DNA of 64,000 bases from Bacteriovoracaceae bacterium (lineage in GTDB: Bacteria > Bdellovibrionota > Bacteriovoracia > Bacteriovoracales > Bacteriovoracaceae), in the NCBI GenBank assembly GCA_021737405.1, contig JAIPEG010000001.1:1-64000 (forward strand), read 5' to 3'. Within the stretch, counting starts at the first letter, position 1. Every line of letters begins with the position of its first letter. The notes beneath the pieces were generated by a model that ran no database searches, was not told the DNA's origin, and worked only from the letters and a program-made list of their open reading frames with translations. Below are positions 62,815 to 64,000 of the stretch, piece by piece. The translations under genes were made by a program, and so were the position numbers.

Positions 62815-63538
62815 GTTGTCCCCAATTTAGTGTTTCTAGATGAACTCTCAAATGAGACACCGTTTTATATTCTTTAAGAATTAAGCCGCGCTTTAATCCT
62901 TTGATAATATCTTTAATTTCTTGAGGATGATTTTTATAAGCTTTTTGACCACCTAGGCACTCAAAAAATAAATGCATCATCTTGATGATATCCTCATCAC
63001 GATTATCTTTTTTAGAGTCACCCCAGTGGTGCATATCAATGACTTTTAAATCAAAACCAAGACCTGCTCTTTTGATAATAATATTATCAAGGTGAAGGTC
63101 TCCATGATACTCGCCATTAAGATGAATACTCTCTACTCCGAGTGCTAAGGCATAAAGGAGATGGAGCCCCTGAAAGACGCCAATTCTTCCGCCTCTGTGG
63201 CGTTTAATAAATACCGATAAAATCTCACCTTCAATAAACTCTGAAACCAAACAAGCAACCTTGAATCCTTTTATATTTAAGATTTCCTGAGCGTGATAAT
63301 TCATAACAATTGGACATGAGGCCAGCTTATTTAGTTTTCTCGCATATCTAGTTGAGACTTTAAGTTTTTCATTTCGATGAGGATAAAAAAACTTTGCCGC
63401 TCGACAAATGCCCGTATGAAGTTCCTGTACTTTATAGACCTCACCTTCCCAGCCTGCACCGAGTTTCTCCATTACTGAGTAGCGCGTGCCTATAGAGCGA
63501 CCTTTTTTAAAATCAAATTCTTCTAATTTCTTTATCAT
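62804..63538 (-). CDS. Protein kinase-like (Hanks/RIO-type) protein
   Basis: Product of 244 residues. Gly-rich loop 'EKLGAGWEGEVYKV' (25-37), Lys K49 in 'AAKFF', catalytic loop 'HGDLHLDNIII' (H145-D147-N152, HGD instead of HRD), and 'VIDMHHWG' with D168 in place of DFG (DMH). The catalytic Asp, Asn and metal Asp are present, so activity is likely. The C-lobe is short. Operon with the PP2C gene (shared end) suggests a reversible switch. It overlaps the upstream nitrilase gene by four bases. Confidence 0.78.
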   Translation of the reverse strand: MIKKLEEFDFKKGRSIGTRYSVMEKLGAGWEGEVYKVQELHTGICRAAKFFYPHRNEKLKVSTRYARKLNKLASCPIVMNYHAQEILNIKGFKVACLVSEFIEGEILSVFIKRHRGGRIGVFQGLHLLYALALGVESIHLNGEYHGDLHLDNIIIKRAGLGFDLKVIDMHHWGDSKKDNRDEDIIKMMHLFFECLGGQKAYKNHPQEIKDIIKGLKRGLILKEYKTVSHLRVHLETLNWGQHGK

Positions 63539-64000
63539 TTAAATACCTTGACTGATTTTCTTATCGTCTCAATTCGATCCATTTCTAAATCAACAACATG
63601 TAGACCCACGCCTTCTTTAGCATCAAGAAGCACGTCACCCCAAGGATCGACGACAAGTGAGTGACCAAAGGTTTGAATTCTTTCGTTATGAAGGCCATAC
63701 TGAGCAGCTGCCACGACAAAGCACTGATTCTCAATGGCCCTTGCTCTTAAAAGCGTGTGCCAGTGGGCCTTTCCTGTTGGGACAGTGAAGGCCGAAGAAA
63801 AGGTTAAAATCTGGGCGCCCTCTCTTACATATTGTCGGGCCATCTCTGGATAGCGAAGATCAAAGCAAATCCCAAGCCCTACTTTAATCCCTCCTACTGC
63901 AATTAATTGAGGAATCTTTCCCGCAGTATAAATATCGGCTTCATCAATCGCTTTTCTCTGACCCTCTTTTTGAATATCACAACTAAAGAGATTGATTTTA
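63535..64000 (-). CDS. Nitrilase-superfamily amidohydrolase (5'-partial at window end)
   Basis: The visible 154 codons run off the right window edge: upstream of the internal ATG at 63843 the frame continues with 'KINLFSCDIQ' and 'VGLGICFDLRYPEMARQYV'. Lys (in KINLF) and Cys (in GICFDLRYPE) are two of the Glu-Lys-Cys triad of carbon-nitrogen hydrolases; the Glu lies outside the window. 'FVVAAAQYGLHNERIQTFGHSLVVDPWGDVLLDAKEG' is the usual C-terminal part. Substrate unknown (omega-amidase/nitrilase-like). First visible gene of the operon with the kinase. Confidence 0.88.
   Translation of the reverse strand, partial: KINLFSCDIQKEGQRKAIDEADIYTAGKIPQLIAVGGIKVGLGICFDLRYPEMARQYVREGAQILTFSSAFTVPTGKAHWHTLLRARAIENQCFVVAAAQYGLHNERIQTFGHSLVVDPWGDVLLDAKEGVGLHVVDLEMDRIETIRKSVKVFK

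Overview
The window is AT-rich (by eye; not computed) and densely coded. It reads like a member of the Bdellovibrionota, most likely a Bacteriovorax/Halobacteriovorax relative. That assignment is an inference from overall character: a Gram-negative envelope, a single-polar-type flagellar operon containing MotE-like and TIGR02530-type proteins, many exported hydrolases and unknown lipoproteins, lysine-rich H1-like DNA packing, and low GC. No rRNA or other taxonomic marker lies in the window. No tRNA, CRISPR array, insertion sequence or phage gene was recognised.

Layout. 1-1.7 kb: end of a PPOX-fold flavin protein, ssb and a zinc-ribbon membrane protein, followed by an intergenic stretch that may encode a structured small RNA. 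1.9-9.6 kb (+): a very large TadG-like surface protein, a histone H1-like protein with 36-bp repeats, glutaredoxin, an HD-domain phosphohydrolase, two unknown membrane/exported proteins and a rhodanese-like protein lacking its catalytic cysteine. 9.6-15.1 kb (-): a MarR regulator with a palindromic operator candidate, a small secreted protein, and the cell-elongation operon mreC-mreD-mrdA-rodA without mreB. 15.3-17 kb (+): a PpiD/SurA-like foldase and a ferredoxin. 17-24.6 kb (-): a YiiX-like papain-fold hydrolase, a Tat-exported intradiol dioxygenase, and a chaperone-usher fimbrial operon (pilin, 93-aa protein, chaperone, usher, tip-like protein) preceded by a sigma-54-type -24/-12 promoter candidate.

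24.8-42.8 kb (-): a PilZ membrane protein and a large flagellar operon transcribed as TPR protein, degenerate NtrC-like AAA protein, flgB, flgC, fliE, fliF, fliG, fliH, fliI, fliJ, motE-like, fliK, flgD, TIGR02530 protein, flgE, ending in a clear terminator. Just upstream is a complete NtrC-family sigma-54 response regulator. The AAA protein inside the operon has lost the residues needed to hydrolyse ATP and touch sigma-54, while the upstream regulator keeps them, so the two may work as a pair.

43-54.9 kb (-): metK, an exported protein with a SleB-like segment, mpl (murein peptide recycling), an exported Fic-domain lipoprotein with a possible C-terminal ADP-ribosyltransferase fold, a serine beta-lactamase-fold protein, ppdK and glyS. 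55-64 kb: an exported trypsin-like protease, msbA, recO overlapped by an unknown gene, rsmE, a 125-bp tandem repeat made of hairpins, a GT2-like glycosyltransferase, a NifU-like iron-sulfur protein, and a tightly overlapping minus-strand operon of nitrilase-family amidohydrolase (cut by the window end), Ser/Thr kinase-like protein, PP2C phosphatase and a tail-anchored protein.

The best candidates for new biology are the Fic(-ART) lipoprotein, the hairpin tandem repeat next to rsmE, the degenerate flagellar AAA regulator, the kinase/phosphatase operon and the putative RNA at about 1.7 kb.
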